Counted from the first letter of the stretch, positions 18,292 through 28,228 are shown. The stretch is 64,000 bases of DNA from CAYMUR01 sp964393615 (GCA_964393615.1 CAYMUR010000008.1:1-64000); one strand, 5' to 3'. Notes: generated by a model from the sequence alone, not told the origin. Numbers and translations: made by a program.

Positions 18292-18783
18292 GGAGGCTCC
18301 TTATTGCCAGGCTCGGATCAACAAACTTCTCAGAGAGCATTTATCTGGACGAGAAAAAATATCATACAAGATATCTTGTTCGCCCACACTTGGCCTGACC
18401 AAAAAAAATCGAATCGAGCAGGGGACAGGTTGGTTCATTTCTCAGGCAATATCACAAACCAGTAGGTGACTCGTCGACCACCAGGCGGAGGGCGTCACCT
18501 AAAAGTTGCTCCCAGCTCCCTTGCAGCACATTGACCGAGGGATCTGCCTGGCACCAAACCGTCGTACGCATATCGCACTACCCGACAGCCACCCGCTTCG
18601 AGGAATGGTCGCCTGAAGACAAGCGTTTTAAAACACGCCATGCTGTCGCTGGACCCGTCGACGGAAACAGCATGGCAACCCGATTACGCTTGCTTTTAAA
18701 GCATCACTAGGTTACCCTAAGCATCGCTCTGCAGATTTTTTTCTCACCAATATTTTCAGCTCGGACGGAAGAAAGAGCCCACG
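18292..18783. other. Divergent intergenic region with palindromes
   Basis: 492 bases without a convincing gene. Besides the hairpin at 18637-18676 it holds a 7-base inverted repeat (AGGTGAC at 18464-18470 with GTCACCT at 18494-18500) and the near-palindrome TGCTTTTAAAGCA downstream of the hairpin. Confidence 0.5.
18637..18676. repeat. 10-bp perfect inverted repeat (hairpin)
   Basis: GCCATGCTGT at 18637-18646 and its exact complement ACAGCATGGC at 18667-18676 enclose a 20-base loop. It is flanked on the left by the near-palindrome GCGTTTTAAAACACGC. No T-run follows, so an intrinsic terminator is unlikely; an operator, RNA structure or recombination site is possible. Confidence 0.5.
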
Positions 18784-20139
18784 TTGCGCATCACTGCCGA
18801 CAAGACCGGACCGTATTGCGATGGATTCCAACGACGCCATTTTCTACAAATTGGCATGGCCGGAATGGGCTCATTCACTCTTCCAGAACTACTGCGTGCC
18901 AAGGCACTGACAGCCAAGGCAGGTGCAGCCAAAAAAGACACCGCGTGCATTCTGCTGTGGCTCGACGGTGGTCCCAGCCATATCGACCTCTACGACCCGA
19001 AACCAGACGCTCCCGCCGAATACCGCGGTATGTGGAACCCGATTGCGACGAACGTCCCGGACATTCATATTGGAGAATTACTGCCAAAGCAATCACAAAT
19101 CGCGGACAAGCTGGCGATCATCCGTTCGTTGCGGCACGGCGATACTGACCACGACAATAGCGACCACATGCTATTGACAGGACACTCTTTCAATCCGGGA
19201 AGTGATGCGGCGGTCCACCCTTCGATGGGTTCCATTGTGTCCCACCTACTCGGTCCTCGAAATCCAGACTTTCCGGCTTACGTCACCATTCCACGTGCCA
19301 TGAGCCGCGGACGACGCCCCGGTTATGCAGGACCGGTATACCTCGGTTCGCGATACGCTCCTTTTGAACCAAACGGCGATCCAAATACGGATAACTTTCA
19401 TGTGAAGGACCTGAAACTTTACGATGGACTGACCATGGGCCAGCTGGAAGATCGCACGTCACTTCTCTCTCGCTTGGATCGATCACAGCGAAACGTGGAA
19501 GCGGCGGGTATTTTGGATACGTTGGACACTTTTCAGCAGCAAGCCTATGACTTGATCACCAGCCCGTCCGTGCGAAAAGCGTTCGACCTCCATGCGGAAC
19601 CCTCGAAACTGCGCGATCAGTACGGTCGCCACACGATTGGCCAAAGCATGTTGTTGGCAAGACGGATGGTGGAAGCCGGTAGCACTTTTGTCACCGTTTA
19701 CTTTGGTGGCTGGGACCACCATTGGAACCCGCAGCAGGGATTGGCAGGAAAAGCACCTATTCTCGACCAATCCCTTTCCACCCTGGTAAAGGACCTGGAC
19801 GATCGAGGCCGGTTAGAGCAAACCCTGGTGATGGCCTATGGAGAAATGGGACGCACTCCCCTTATCAATGCAGGGCACGGCAAAGGCACCCCTGGACGCG
19901 ATCACTGGGGGAATGCCATGTGTGCCATCCTGGCTGGTGGTGGCATTCGCGGTGGCCAAACCCTCGGCCAAACGACGGCCCGCGGCGAAGAACCGAGTAG
20001 CCACCCTCTCGGAGTCGGAGACCTGCATGCGACCATCTACGATATACTGGGTATCGACTTCACGACCTATTTGCATGATCGCACTGGCCGCCCTGTTCCG
20101 ATCGTCGAACAAGGAGAAGTCATACGAGAATTGTTTTAG
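18784..20139 (+). CDS. DUF1501 family protein (sulfatase-like alkaline-phosphatase fold)
   Basis: A 451-residue member of the DUF1501 family, abundant in planctomycetes and of unknown reaction. The TTG start at 18784 keeps a twin-arginine-like export signal (FQRRHFLQIGMAGMG), which would be lost from the next ATG. Family landmarks are CILLWLDGGPSHIDLYDPK, the HGDTDHDNSDHMLLTGH cluster of Asp/His likely to bind metal, and GEMGRTPLINAGHGKGTPGR, followed by DHWG. The metal-ligand pattern suggests a phosphatase/sulfatase-type hydrolase acting outside the cytoplasm. In related genomes DUF1501 genes usually sit beside cytochrome DUF1549/1553 genes; none is seen here, so this copy is stand-alone. 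Confidence 0.9.
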   Translation: MRITADKTGPYCDGFQRRHFLQIGMAGMGSFTLPELLRAKALTAKAGAAKKDTACILLWLDGGPSHIDLYDPKPDAPAEYRGMWNPIATNVPDIHIGELLPKQSQIADKLAIIRSLRHGDTDHDNSDHMLLTGHSFNPGSDAAVHPSMGSIVSHLLGPRNPDFPAYVTIPRAMSRGRRPGYAGPVYLGSRYAPFEPNGDPNTDNFHVKDLKLYDGLTMGQLEDRTSLLSRLDRSQRNVEAAGILDTLDTFQQQAYDLITSPSVRKAFDLHAEPSKLRDQYGRHTIGQSMLLARRMVEAGSTFVTVYFGGWDHHWNPQQGLAGKAPILDQSLSTLVKDLDDRGRLEQTLVMAYGEMGRTPLINAGHGKGTPGRDHWGNAMCAILAGGGIRGGQTLGQTTARGEEPSSHPLGVGDLHATIYDILGIDFTTYLHDRTGRPVPIVEQGEVIRELF

Positions 20140-20540
20140 CCCATGTCCTGCGTCTCCCTGTCCACGTCAGTGTCTGCACATTGAAGCATGGCACAAAACC
20201 CAATCACGACAAAAGACCAGGCGGTTAACCCGGGCAAAGTGGACTGGCCAGATTCTACGACGTGATGGGGATCATTCTGCTTGGTCTGCAACCACAGGGG
20301 AACCCAATTTTTATCGTGACACCTAACATCCAATCGGGGTAGCACCCGGGCAACCAGTCAATTTTCGCACCTGGTGAGCGGAATGTCTCCTGGACTGTCT
20401 TGTTTCGCAAAACCCACACTTGACAAAGCCTATTCACTCCGTGTTCAGCCATGGTATGATTTGCGGATCAGGGAGGCGTCACCTCCGTGGACCAGGTAAA
20501 ATCCTGCCGACCAATGGAAACACTCCAGGAGCATTCACAC
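20140..20540. other. Intergenic region with candidate promoter
   Basis: 401 bases between the DUF1501 gene and the NHL-propeller gene with no recognisable gene. An extended -10-like element lies at 20452-20460. Confidence 0.5.
20452..20460 (+). promoter_or_regulatory. Extended -10 promoter element (candidate)
   Basis: TGGTATGAT fits an extended -10 (TGn plus TATGAT) about 80 bases before the ATG at 20541. A TTGACA at 20420-20425 is 29 bases away, too far for a standard sigma-70 spacing, so only the extended -10 supports this call. Confidence 0.3.
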
Positions 20541-21638
20541 ATGACATCGACAAACTCTTCAAGACGTTGTTTCCTTCAGGCAGCAGGAACTACCGTGCTC
20601 GCTTCCAGATTAGCACCTGCCATCCATGGTGCCAGCGACAAATCTGGCTCGCGCCCCAAAGTCATCGGCCCCGAAGGATACCGTTACGAAGTCCACCATG
20701 ACTGCATGCAGCGCCCCGATCACATCCGCTGGCAGGATACGCATGGTGTTGCCGTCGATGCTGCAGGATTGATCTACGTCAAACACCGTACCAAAACCAC
20801 GGAGGTCATGGACGCCATTGTCGTTTTCGATTCCAAGGGCAAGTTCGTTCGTTCGTTTGGCAAAGAGTTCCATGGCGGTGGCCACGGCATCGATATTCGC
20901 AGGGAGGATGGGGAAGAATTTCTCTATCTGTGTGACAACAAAGGCTACATTGCCAAACAAACCCTGCAGGGAGAAACCGTCTGGAAACAATCGGCTCCCA
21001 AGGTGGATGTCTATGAAGGGGCCAAACCGTTTGTCGTAAAAAAACCGGGAAACTACGGCAAAGGTATCAAGTTCAGTCCGACGAACATCGCCTTCGCACC
21101 GGATGGAGGATTCTATGTGGGTGATGGGTACGGATCCCATTACATCATTCGCTATGACAAAAATGCCAAGGTGGTTGGATATTTTGGCGGTCCTGGTTCC
21201 GCACAAGGACAGTTTCAGACTCCGCATGGTCTTTGGTGGGATGATCGTCCGGGCCGAACGCCCCAATTAGTGATTTGTGACCGGGCCAATGCCCGTCTTC
21301 AGTATTTCGATGCTGAAGGTAACTATACGGGTAGTTTTGACGAGATGCTGTTCCCTGCAGATATCGACACCCACGGCACAACCATGGTCGTGCCCGATCT
21401 CCACGCGCGAATCACCTTGCTCGACCACAACAATCAAGTACTGACCCACCTGGGGGACGATCTCGACTGGCGCAAACAGGTACTGGCAGGCAACCTTCGT
21501 ATGCGCAACCAGCCGGAAAGGTGGGAAAACGGACGATTCATCCATCCGCATGATGCCTGTTTTGACCACCAGGGAAATATTTACGTCGCCGAATGGGTCG
21601 CCGTGGGAAGAATTAACTTTCTGCGCCATGTCGGATAA
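20541..21638 (+). CDS. Tat-exported NHL-repeat beta-propeller protein
   Basis: The ATG at 20541 is chosen because AGGAG lies nine bases upstream and the product then begins with a twin-arginine signal (MTSTNSSRRCFLQAAGTT); an upstream GTG at 20487 is not needed. The 365-residue protein has NHL-type blades: GVAVDAAGLIYVKHRT, FDSKGKFVRSFGKEFHGGGH, IAFAPDGGFYVGDGYGSHYI, VVGYFGGPGSAQGQFQTPHG and HPHDACFDHQGNIYVAEWV. Such six-bladed propellers bind ligands or proteins outside the cell, and some resemble the lyase domain of peptidyl-alpha-hydroxyglycine-amidating enzymes. No function can be named. It converges on the DUF4091 gene after 42 bases. Confidence 0.82.
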   Translation: MTSTNSSRRCFLQAAGTTVLASRLAPAIHGASDKSGSRPKVIGPEGYRYEVHHDCMQRPDHIRWQDTHGVAVDAAGLIYVKHRTKTTEVMDAIVVFDSKGKFVRSFGKEFHGGGHGIDIRREDGEEFLYLCDNKGYIAKQTLQGETVWKQSAPKVDVYEGAKPFVVKKPGNYGKGIKFSPTNIAFAPDGGFYVGDGYGSHYIIRYDKNAKVVGYFGGPGSAQGQFQTPHGLWWDDRPGRTPQLVICDRANARLQYFDAEGNYTGSFDEMLFPADIDTHGTTMVVPDLHARITLLDHNNQVLTHLGDDLDWRKQVLAGNLRMRNQPERWENGRFIHPHDACFDHQGNIYVAEWVAVGRINFLRHVG

Positions 21639-21680
21639 AAAGTCCATCTCCCTGGAGCCTCTTTCACGGCGCCCTGGAAA

Positions 21681-24188
21681 CTATTTCCCTGCGGACAGGG
21701 CCAGCGCCCGAAGCACCTCGACGCGCACCGTATCGGCTAGTGAACGGTCTTTTGGCTGCTTCCAAAGCCAGTTCTCCTGGGTGTGTACCTTGAGTACCCG
21801 GCGCACATTCTGGCGCAAGAGAAACACCTGGTGCTTGTCTGCTTGCCGCTGACCCATGGCTTCCAGCATTTGCAGTAGCGCATAATCCTGCATGCCTTCG
21901 CGCATCGCTTCGAGTGACTTGCTAACCGTAATGTCGCCTGGGGATAGATAGAACGGACTCCGAGTCGGACCGGCGCCAAAATATTCATTCCAGCTAAACC
22001 CACCATTGCCATCGCCAAACGACCAGAAGTGGGCGCCCGTCAGTCCCTGGTCAAAACAGAACCAGAATCGCAGCAACCAGGCGACGTAAGGGTCGGTTAA
22101 ACGGTGACTCCCCCCACCGGTATAAGTCCACCACTCGAGCCCGTCTCGCGACTGTTGCTGCATGAACGTGCGCGTCATTGGAAATGACTGCAGATAGTGT
22201 CGGGTATTGAAACATTGAATATCACAGGCTTCACGAAGCACCTCCTGAAGCAGCGGCGGTGCTTTTTGCAGGTCGGCAAAGTGAAGATCATTGAATATTT
22301 TAAATTGCGGTTCCCCCTGTTGGATCGAACGGCCCGTATGAAGAATCACGCTCAATTCGTCAGCAGACGTGGGTTCGTCGACAATGAGCATTGCCACGCG
22401 ATTCGGGGGGACGCCGCGTTGCTGTAGGTAGTCGGACCAATCTCTTGCCCAGGCCTGAATTTTTTGGTCACGCAATGGTGCGTCCAGCGGTAGTACCGGG
22501 CCAATCACCGCACAATACAAGCTGGCGTCAGGCCATTTTTGCAACCACTGATCCACTCGAGTTCGAGAGGGTGGTTTGACCAGACGTCCCTGGTCGTCAA
22601 ATTCCCCCACACCCAATACGTTGTCTGCCCAGGCCGTGTTGACTCCATATTCGTGTAGCAGAGACAGGTAGCTAGAAACATTCGCTGCCGTCACCTGGTA
22701 AGTATTGGGCCAGGGGTAATCCCAGCCTCCCACGTAAAGTGACGTCGTGTCGGGCAAAACAACTGGCAAAATTTCCAGTGACACTGCAACGCTAGTCGAC
22801 CATTTCTCTCCCACCTGACTGCTTAAACGCACCGCACCCCGATAGAAACCGGGCGCCGAGGACCTGGCTGAAAAACGCAACCACACCTGTCGTGTCATGC
22901 CTGGCTCTACCTTGACCTGGTAGACGTCTCCCTCTCGCTCTGCGGCGATGATGGCCGAAGCAACCGGTTCGAACGCATGGGTGTCCACCAATAGAACCTG
23001 TTCGACCTCAACAACCCCCTCTGGCAGTCCTTCTATTTTCAGACGCACCTCGGCGATGTCCTCGTGCGCATTGGACAGATTGAGAACCTGGTTGCGTTTC
23101 GTGTTGGCAGCCATCGTCAGGTCCAGGTTCACAGGACAATCCAACGGTTCACTCAAGGGGCCCAATGGATCCCAGCGATGGGTCTGCCACAATCGTAAAA
23201 CGGGAGCACCCTCCAACCGCCATAACGTCGCCTGCAATGCAAACAACTCCGCATGCAGTGGATTGACAGGGAAAATCGCCCTGAACTCCGCTGTGGCAGT
23301 CACTGGCATTTGTCTTTGCCGGACCCGCCACTGCCGCAGTTGCTGCTGCAATGATTGGCGATCCTGCGGACGGATTGTTGCCTCGGCGATTTTGTGCTCA
23401 AGACCTGCCGCATCACGCGTCAGGCGCTCGTTCAGGGCCCGGTCAAGCCGGTAACTCTGCACCCCCCCGCGACCCTCAGAAAACACCCGTTCGGGCCGTG
23501 CTACTGCCTTACCAGTTGCCGCCTTTCCATAAATTTCAATTTCATCCACCACGATCGCCCCGGTTGCAGGAGGCAGTCCCAAGACCAAGGCGACATAACG
23601 TCCCCGAACCTTCCACCCGTCGTGCCGTAACCAATGGGTCGAAGGTGACTGTCCCTTTTGAATTAATACCCGGTCAACCGCCTGCTTAACGATCTGGTCA
23701 CTGAGTGGCGGTTCCAATTTGCCTGGCACGACAATCACTTCGGGGCCTGCTAGATAAAAATCACGATTGTTGTTACTAACAAGCAACGTTATCCGCTCTG
23801 GCCACCACGGTCCCCACGGTGAAAGCACGCTGTGAATTCCAATTCCCGTCACCAAGCATTCAGTACCCAGGTCGAAGACGAGCACCGGTGACTTGTTACT
23901 CCAGCCCATTGAACTTCGTAGGGTATAAAATGGACCACTATCGCTACTCCAGGATGAGACGGTTCGACCATCGGTAAGTTGCCCATGGTCGCCATGACGA
24001 GGATTCTTCCAACCCCAGTAGTTGGGCGCGGGTTCCGCCTGGTACGAAACACCGCGAGCCAGGTTGTGTTTCGATTTTTGTGCGGGCGGTGTGACTGTCA
24101 ATTCGACAGCGCCACAGCGACAAACGACAACCAGGGCAAAAAACATTACCCGCGTCCACATACCTGCCCCATACCGTTCGTTTGACAT
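21681..24188 (-). CDS. DUF4091/GH123-like exported glycosidase-type protein
   Basis: About 835 residues from the ATG at 24188; a GTG at 24200 would overlap the upstream gene. A signal peptide (MWTRVMFFALVVVCRCGA) precedes a discoidin-like galactose-binding region (about 40-200: GWSNKSPVLVFDLGTECLV). A middle beta-sandwich leads to a C-terminal TIM-barrel-like domain of the DUF4091/GH123 type (about 480-780) with YPWPNTYQVTAANVSSYLSL, the IVDEP pair that corresponds to the Asp-Glu dyad of GH123, and GLTGAHFWSFGDGNGGFSWN. GH123 enzymes use substrate-assisted catalysis on N-acetylhexosaminides. It follows the propeller gene 24194-25462 with a 5-base gap, indicating an operon. Confidence 0.75.
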   Translation of the reverse strand: MSNERYGAGMWTRVMFFALVVVCRCGAVELTVTPPAQKSKHNLARGVSYQAEPAPNYWGWKNPRHGDHGQLTDGRTVSSWSSDSGPFYTLRSSMGWSNKSPVLVFDLGTECLVTGIGIHSVLSPWGPWWPERITLLVSNNNRDFYLAGPEVIVVPGKLEPPLSDQIVKQAVDRVLIQKGQSPSTHWLRHDGWKVRGRYVALVLGLPPATGAIVVDEIEIYGKAATGKAVARPERVFSEGRGGVQSYRLDRALNERLTRDAAGLEHKIAEATIRPQDRQSLQQQLRQWRVRQRQMPVTATAEFRAIFPVNPLHAELFALQATLWRLEGAPVLRLWQTHRWDPLGPLSEPLDCPVNLDLTMAANTKRNQVLNLSNAHEDIAEVRLKIEGLPEGVVEVEQVLLVDTHAFEPVASAIIAAEREGDVYQVKVEPGMTRQVWLRFSARSSAPGFYRGAVRLSSQVGEKWSTSVAVSLEILPVVLPDTTSLYVGGWDYPWPNTYQVTAANVSSYLSLLHEYGVNTAWADNVLGVGEFDDQGRLVKPPSRTRVDQWLQKWPDASLYCAVIGPVLPLDAPLRDQKIQAWARDWSDYLQQRGVPPNRVAMLIVDEPTSADELSVILHTGRSIQQGEPQFKIFNDLHFADLQKAPPLLQEVLREACDIQCFNTRHYLQSFPMTRTFMQQQSRDGLEWWTYTGGGSHRLTDPYVAWLLRFWFCFDQGLTGAHFWSFGDGNGGFSWNEYFGAGPTRSPFYLSPGDITVSKSLEAMREGMQDYALLQMLEAMGQRQADKHQVFLLRQNVRRVLKVHTQENWLWKQPKDRSLADTVRVEVLRALALSAGK

Positions 24189-24193
24189 TAACG

Positions 24194-25462
24194 TCACCAC
24201 GTCACTCGTATTTCGTGCAGTGTAAACGGATAGAGGGTCGTCAAGAACACGCGATCGGGACCGACAGCGCAGATCGCCATCACAACGTAACGAGGTGTTA
24301 GTGCGCCGCCAGGGCCTCCTTGATAGATTCCGTGCTGGTGCGAGAGCGTCTTGCCGTCCGGCCCTGTGGGAGACCAGTACTCCGGATTCGAAATGACAAT
24401 TGCACCATGATCCACCGACTGGGGGTCACCAGGCCGATAACTGACCAGCCGCAATCGGTCGGTCCCATCCTCTAGCCTGGCATTGATTCCCATCCACAGC
24501 GTGCCGTCAGGACCTACACAAAAAGCGCGGCAATCCGTTTTGGTGGCACCCTCTAACAAAGTCACAAGACGCTCTCCTTCGAGCACGTCATCGTCACTGG
24601 TCAGATCGTAGGCAAAGATTGCGTTACCGCTCATCGCCACGGCATAGAGCGTTTTACGGTCTGGCGACAGGTCCCAGTTGATCGGCTCAGGAACAGGACT
24701 GGCCAGCAGCGAAGCCGCGCCGGGTGCCTGGCCGTCGATCAACTGGTCCAACAGGACAAGCCGTTTTTGATCTGGGTGATACCGGGCAATCTGGCCTCCG
24801 GCAACAGGGTGATACGCCCGTCCCCGGTGATCAATCACAATGAACGCGAACACATGGCGACAGTCCCAGAGATCGCTATAGGTCCCATCCACCAAATCAA
24901 GGACCAGGAAATGGGCACTCTCGGCGGGACGCCCGTCGGAACAGGTCGACACGTAGGCGATCTGACGTGCTTCGTCCGGTGTAATACTCGCGATGCCCTG
25001 GTGAGGTATCGGAATTGGGTAAACTCGCGTTGCGCCCGTACCGGGATCATAAACCATCGGATACCCGCCAGGGTACGCCAAGCGCGACTCACCTTTCGTC
25101 GGGTAACCTTGTTTCGTACCAAAGTAAATTTTGCCACTCCGGCCCACGTTATTCCGGGTATGAATCTTGGCCTGGGCAGCAAAACCCTTCGCATCGACTC
25201 CAATCTCCTTTTCACAATCGACGACAATTTCCATCACCTCCGAACCAGGATCGTATTGCACCAGATAGGCGTTGTCCTGATACTTTGCGGTGCCAATATA
25301 AAGCTGCTTATCGTTTCCTTCAATCAACGAGAAATAGCCGCTTTCCTCACTGGTCGTATGGCGTGGAATACGATGGGCCTTTGACATCAGCCAACATTCC
25401 TCGGCACCAAGTCCCGAAACGACAAACAAAACCAGAATCAGCGTGGCAAGATTTTTTTTCAT
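24194..25462 (-). CDS. Exported beta-propeller protein of unknown function
   Basis: The ATG at 25462 gives a clean signal peptide (MKKNLATLILVLFVVSGLGA), so the longer frame up to 25597 is rejected. The 422-residue mature protein is repetitive with propeller-like blades (YFSLIEGNDKQLYIGTAKYQ, GKIYFGTKQGYPTKGE, GIASITPDEARQIAYVSTCS, NWDLSPDRKTLYAVAMSGN, FCVGPDGTLWMGINARLED). These resemble YVTN/NHL or oligogalacturonate-lyase-like propellers without diagnostic catalytic residues. It is the first gene of a two-gene unit with the DUF4091 protein and probably functions with it at the cell surface or in the periplasm, for example by binding the same glycan. Confidence 0.65.
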   Translation of the reverse strand: MKKNLATLILVLFVVSGLGAEECWLMSKAHRIPRHTTSEESGYFSLIEGNDKQLYIGTAKYQDNAYLVQYDPGSEVMEIVVDCEKEIGVDAKGFAAQAKIHTRNNVGRSGKIYFGTKQGYPTKGESRLAYPGGYPMVYDPGTGATRVYPIPIPHQGIASITPDEARQIAYVSTCSDGRPAESAHFLVLDLVDGTYSDLWDCRHVFAFIVIDHRGRAYHPVAGGQIARYHPDQKRLVLLDQLIDGQAPGAASLLASPVPEPINWDLSPDRKTLYAVAMSGNAIFAYDLTSDDDVLEGERLVTLLEGATKTDCRAFCVGPDGTLWMGINARLEDGTDRLRLVSYRPGDPQSVDHGAIVISNPEYWSPTGPDGKTLSHQHGIYQGGPGGALTPRYVVMAICAVGPDRVFLTTLYPFTLHEIRVTW

Positions 25463-25897
25463 GAAGTGGCGACTCTTTTCCACCAATGGTGTCAGGAGGT
25501 GAAAGCGGCAAAACAGGTCCGGGCCGCGGATACCCTGGCACCCGAAATCAGCGTCACAACAGGCAACGGCGTAACGCCCCATGACAATCCACGTCAAGCG
25601 ACAAGGATTCTGGTCACCTCGAGCGACAAAGGTTCTGGTTCACAACCAGGCCTCTACCGCCGTCCAACACATCGCACAACCATGACAACTTTTCTTCGCA
25701 GGACCAAAGAATATCCGTTTCCCATCCGCTTGGCCATCCCATAGAAGACACCACCAGCAACAACCGCCGCTGACAACCACCTGCTCATGCGACAACTTTT
25801 GAGATAGCCACGTCATCAAGACCTAGAAATATTCGGCGACATGGACACCATTCTGTCCCCTCAACGCTCAGCCGAAAACAATCGACCAGACGATCCT
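25463..25897. other. Intergenic region, no gene seen
   Basis: 435 bases with no recognisable gene. An imperfect 25-base tandem repeat (AGCGACAAGGATTCTGGT..., then AGCGACAAAGGTTCTGGT...) lies at about 25597-25646. Confidence 0.5.
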
Positions 25898-28204
25898 TTA
25901 TTCCCCATGGTTCGCCTTGACCTCCTGTACCCACGGTCGCCCCTGTTGATACTGCTGCAGACGCCGTGTTATCTGTTCGACAAGCGCCGCCTGATCGTTC
26001 CTGCTGGCCAACGTAATCGCCTTGTTGGCCGTTTCCACTGCTGCTGAAAAATCTCCTGACTCGGCCAGCGCGGCGGCAAGGGTGTCCAGTGTTTCAGGTT
26101 GCTGATATTTCGTAATTTGACAGGCTACTTGAGCGTGTCGCCGGGCCTGGTCACCATCGCGTTCGCGCGGATCAGGGTGACTCGCCAAAATCCAGGCCAA
26201 ATTGTTCAACACCCGGACGTCTTCGGGAGTCAGTCGCAAGCACTCACGATAATGTTTCACGGCCTGTGTCAGATCACCGATCGTCTCCAGCGCGACCCCC
26301 AAACGTAATTGGGCTTCGACTACTTCGCTATCAACATCAATTGCCTGCTTGTAATAGTAAACCGCCTGGCGTTGGTATCCTCGCTGGTCAAGTGCCTTTG
26401 CCACCACCAGGTACCGACTGACTGTTGGGGGCTGCATATCCAACCAGAGTTCAAAGGTTGCCTTTGCCTCGTCAACACGGTCCGTCTCCAATTGCAATCT
26501 GGCCAGGTGAAAACAAGCGCTCACCGAGTCTGGCTGTAATCGCAAGACTTCTTGCAACTGGCTAATCGCTTGTTGGCGCCGCTCCATTTTCACAAGCACC
26601 GCCGCCAAGGCAACGTGACTGTCTACAAAATCAGGTTCAATTTTTACGGCCTCCTCAAAATGGGGCAGCGCTTCACGGTACTGCCCTGTGGCATTTAGCG
26701 CCATCGCAAAATTATGATGCGCCGAAGAGGACTGGGGCTGCAAATCGCAGGCTGTTTGGAGAAATCGCAGAGACGCTTCGTGTTGTTGTTTTTTAAATAA
26801 AGCAACGCCCAGTTTGACTAGTAGCGGTGCATATTTTGAGTCAACCGACGTCCGATTCCAGTCCCTGGTTATCAAACCTGCTGCATCCTCCAGGTAGCCA
26901 CGCTTGAACATGTCCGTGGCCACCGTTCGAACATCATAATCCAGCGCAGGAAAAGTCCCCCAACAACCGTCACGTGGTAACGCGCTGCGTTGTCGATCAC
27001 GTGTGTCCCATTGCAAACTACTAACATGCTGCAGCAATTGATCGACATCAAGCCTTCCACGGTAGATACCGGCCAGACGCCCCTGGTCATCCAAGAGAAT
27101 ACTCATGGGGACCGGAAAATCGATCCGGTGGTTAAAAAGTCGGTCTTGTACGATTTGGAGTTTATCGAGCAGTTCCTCGGTCGCCTCGCCTGACGTAAAG
27201 GTGAATCCGAGCCGGGCCAATATTTCCACCGGGTCAGAGCGACTTGGCGATTCTGTTTTGTCAACGGCATCGACCGACAAGGCCAACACGCGCACGCCCG
27301 CTGCTTTGATTTCATCGCCTCGTTCGACAAACTCGTGTAATTCCTGCAAACATGGCTGGCACCAACTGGCCCAAAAATTAACGACCAATGGCTGAGAACC
27401 GTGATAAAGCGGAAGCCGTTTATCGCTGAAAGATTGATATTCGAGTTTCGGCAAGGGAACACTGCTTGCCAACAAAACACTGGCCTCGTCCGTCGACGGG
27501 GGTGAGGCAGGAATAGACGGCCGCAGCCTGTCCACAACAGACGGTCGTCTCCAGCGAGTGAATTCACCTGAATCTTGTACGATCCGATAGTGACAGTTTT
27601 TTGGAATGTCACCATACTGTTCACGTTCTCCACCAGGCCACTGGACGACCAGCGATGCTACTTCCTGATCGTTACCCAAACCAAAATGGACCCACTTGCT
27701 CGCCTGACCGAGAAATCCTTCGCCAGCACGAAGTGTTTTGACAAGCACCACGGCATCCGTATTGAGCGTAGAGTCCTCTGCATTTCCGTTCTTGTTTCGT
27801 TCTTGGCTCTTCAGCACCACTTCCACCCGGGCACCAATCGCATCTCGATTACACCGACGACCTTCGAGCCGTACAGCCAGGTAGTCCATTAAGTCCCCTA
27901 TCTCGTTCTGCATGAACCGCATGCGTGGACCGCTGCGGTTAGTAATCCACAAGTCAAGATCCCCATCATGATCCCAATCAACAGGGGCCAATGAGCGAGC
28001 ATCATCGGCAAAATCGAGACCGCTGATCGCCGACACATCGGCAAATTTGGGCCCCCGTGTATTCAGGAAACAACAATTACGTTCATGTCCACTCCATGAA
28101 CGTCCGTCACGAACCATGTCGAACACGCGGTCCCAATTCTTCAAATAAGTGGATTCGCGGTCCATTGAAAATCGAGCATCCGATTCTTGGGGCGACTGCG
28201 ACAC
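25898..28204 (-). CDS. ASPIC/UnbV + thioredoxin (TlpA-like) + TPR protein, C-terminal half of a CRTAC1-type protein
   Basis: Domains in order, counted from the GTG at 28204: an FG-GAP/VCBS-like calcium loop (DWDHDGDLDLW, about 77-87), an ASPIC/UnbV domain (about 120-215, ending VVQWPGGEREQYGDIPKN), a TlpA/thioredoxin domain with the redox pair C282-Q-P-C285 in VVNFWASWCQPCLQELHEF, and six or more TPR units (about 430-740). The frame does not begin at 28204: codons from 28225 encode SFFWRQVV, which runs directly into SQSPQES and looks like part of the same conserved block. The preceding codon is the TGA ending the upstream half. The GTG is therefore doubtful as a start; the first ATG is 13 codons further in. 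No export signal exists unless read as one protein with the upstream half. Confidence 0.8.
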   Translation of the reverse strand: MSQSPQESDARFSMDRESTYLKNWDRVFDMVRDGRSWSGHERNCCFLNTRGPKFADVSAISGLDFADDARSLAPVDWDHDGDLDLWITNRSGPRMRFMQNEIGDLMDYLAVRLEGRRCNRDAIGARVEVVLKSQERNKNGNAEDSTLNTDAVVLVKTLRAGEGFLGQASKWVHFGLGNDQEVASLVVQWPGGEREQYGDIPKNCHYRIVQDSGEFTRWRRPSVVDRLRPSIPASPPSTDEASVLLASSVPLPKLEYQSFSDKRLPLYHGSQPLVVNFWASWCQPCLQELHEFVERGDEIKAAGVRVLALSVDAVDKTESPSRSDPVEILARLGFTFTSGEATEELLDKLQIVQDRLFNHRIDFPVPMSILLDDQGRLAGIYRGRLDVDQLLQHVSSLQWDTRDRQRSALPRDGCWGTFPALDYDVRTVATDMFKRGYLEDAAGLITRDWNRTSVDSKYAPLLVKLGVALFKKQQHEASLRFLQTACDLQPQSSSAHHNFAMALNATGQYREALPHFEEAVKIEPDFVDSHVALAAVLVKMERRQQAISQLQEVLRLQPDSVSACFHLARLQLETDRVDEAKATFELWLDMQPPTVSRYLVVAKALDQRGYQRQAVYYYKQAIDVDSEVVEAQLRLGVALETIGDLTQAVKHYRECLRLTPEDVRVLNNLAWILASHPDPRERDGDQARRHAQVACQITKYQQPETLDTLAAALAESGDFSAAVETANKAITLASRNDQAALVEQITRRLQQYQQGRPWVQEVKANHGE

Positions 28205-28228
28205 GACCTGCCGCCAGAAAAAACTTCA
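28196..28228 (-). promoter_or_regulatory. In-frame TGA followed by SECIS-like hairpin
   Basis: TGA at 28228-28226 separates two halves of one frame (...GDL, TGA, SFFWRQVV...). Downstream RNA can fold as CUG-(bulged G)-CGGC / loop AGGUCGU / GUCG-CAG at 28217-28196. The apical loop starts 17 bases after the TGA. It shares AGGUC with the E. coli fdhF SelB-binding loop, and a 5' bulge is present as there. Pairing includes one G-U. The loop codons also encode Gln-Val-Val, so the resemblance may be chance. Confidence 0.4.

Noticed and set aside
20420..20460. TTGACA plus TATGAT as a standard sigma-70 promoter
   Set aside because: Spacing is 29 bases, far from 16-18; only the extended -10 part was kept, at low confidence.
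25463..25597. N-terminal extension of the propeller protein 24194-25462
   Set aside because: It would bury a clean signal peptide that begins at the ATG at 25462.
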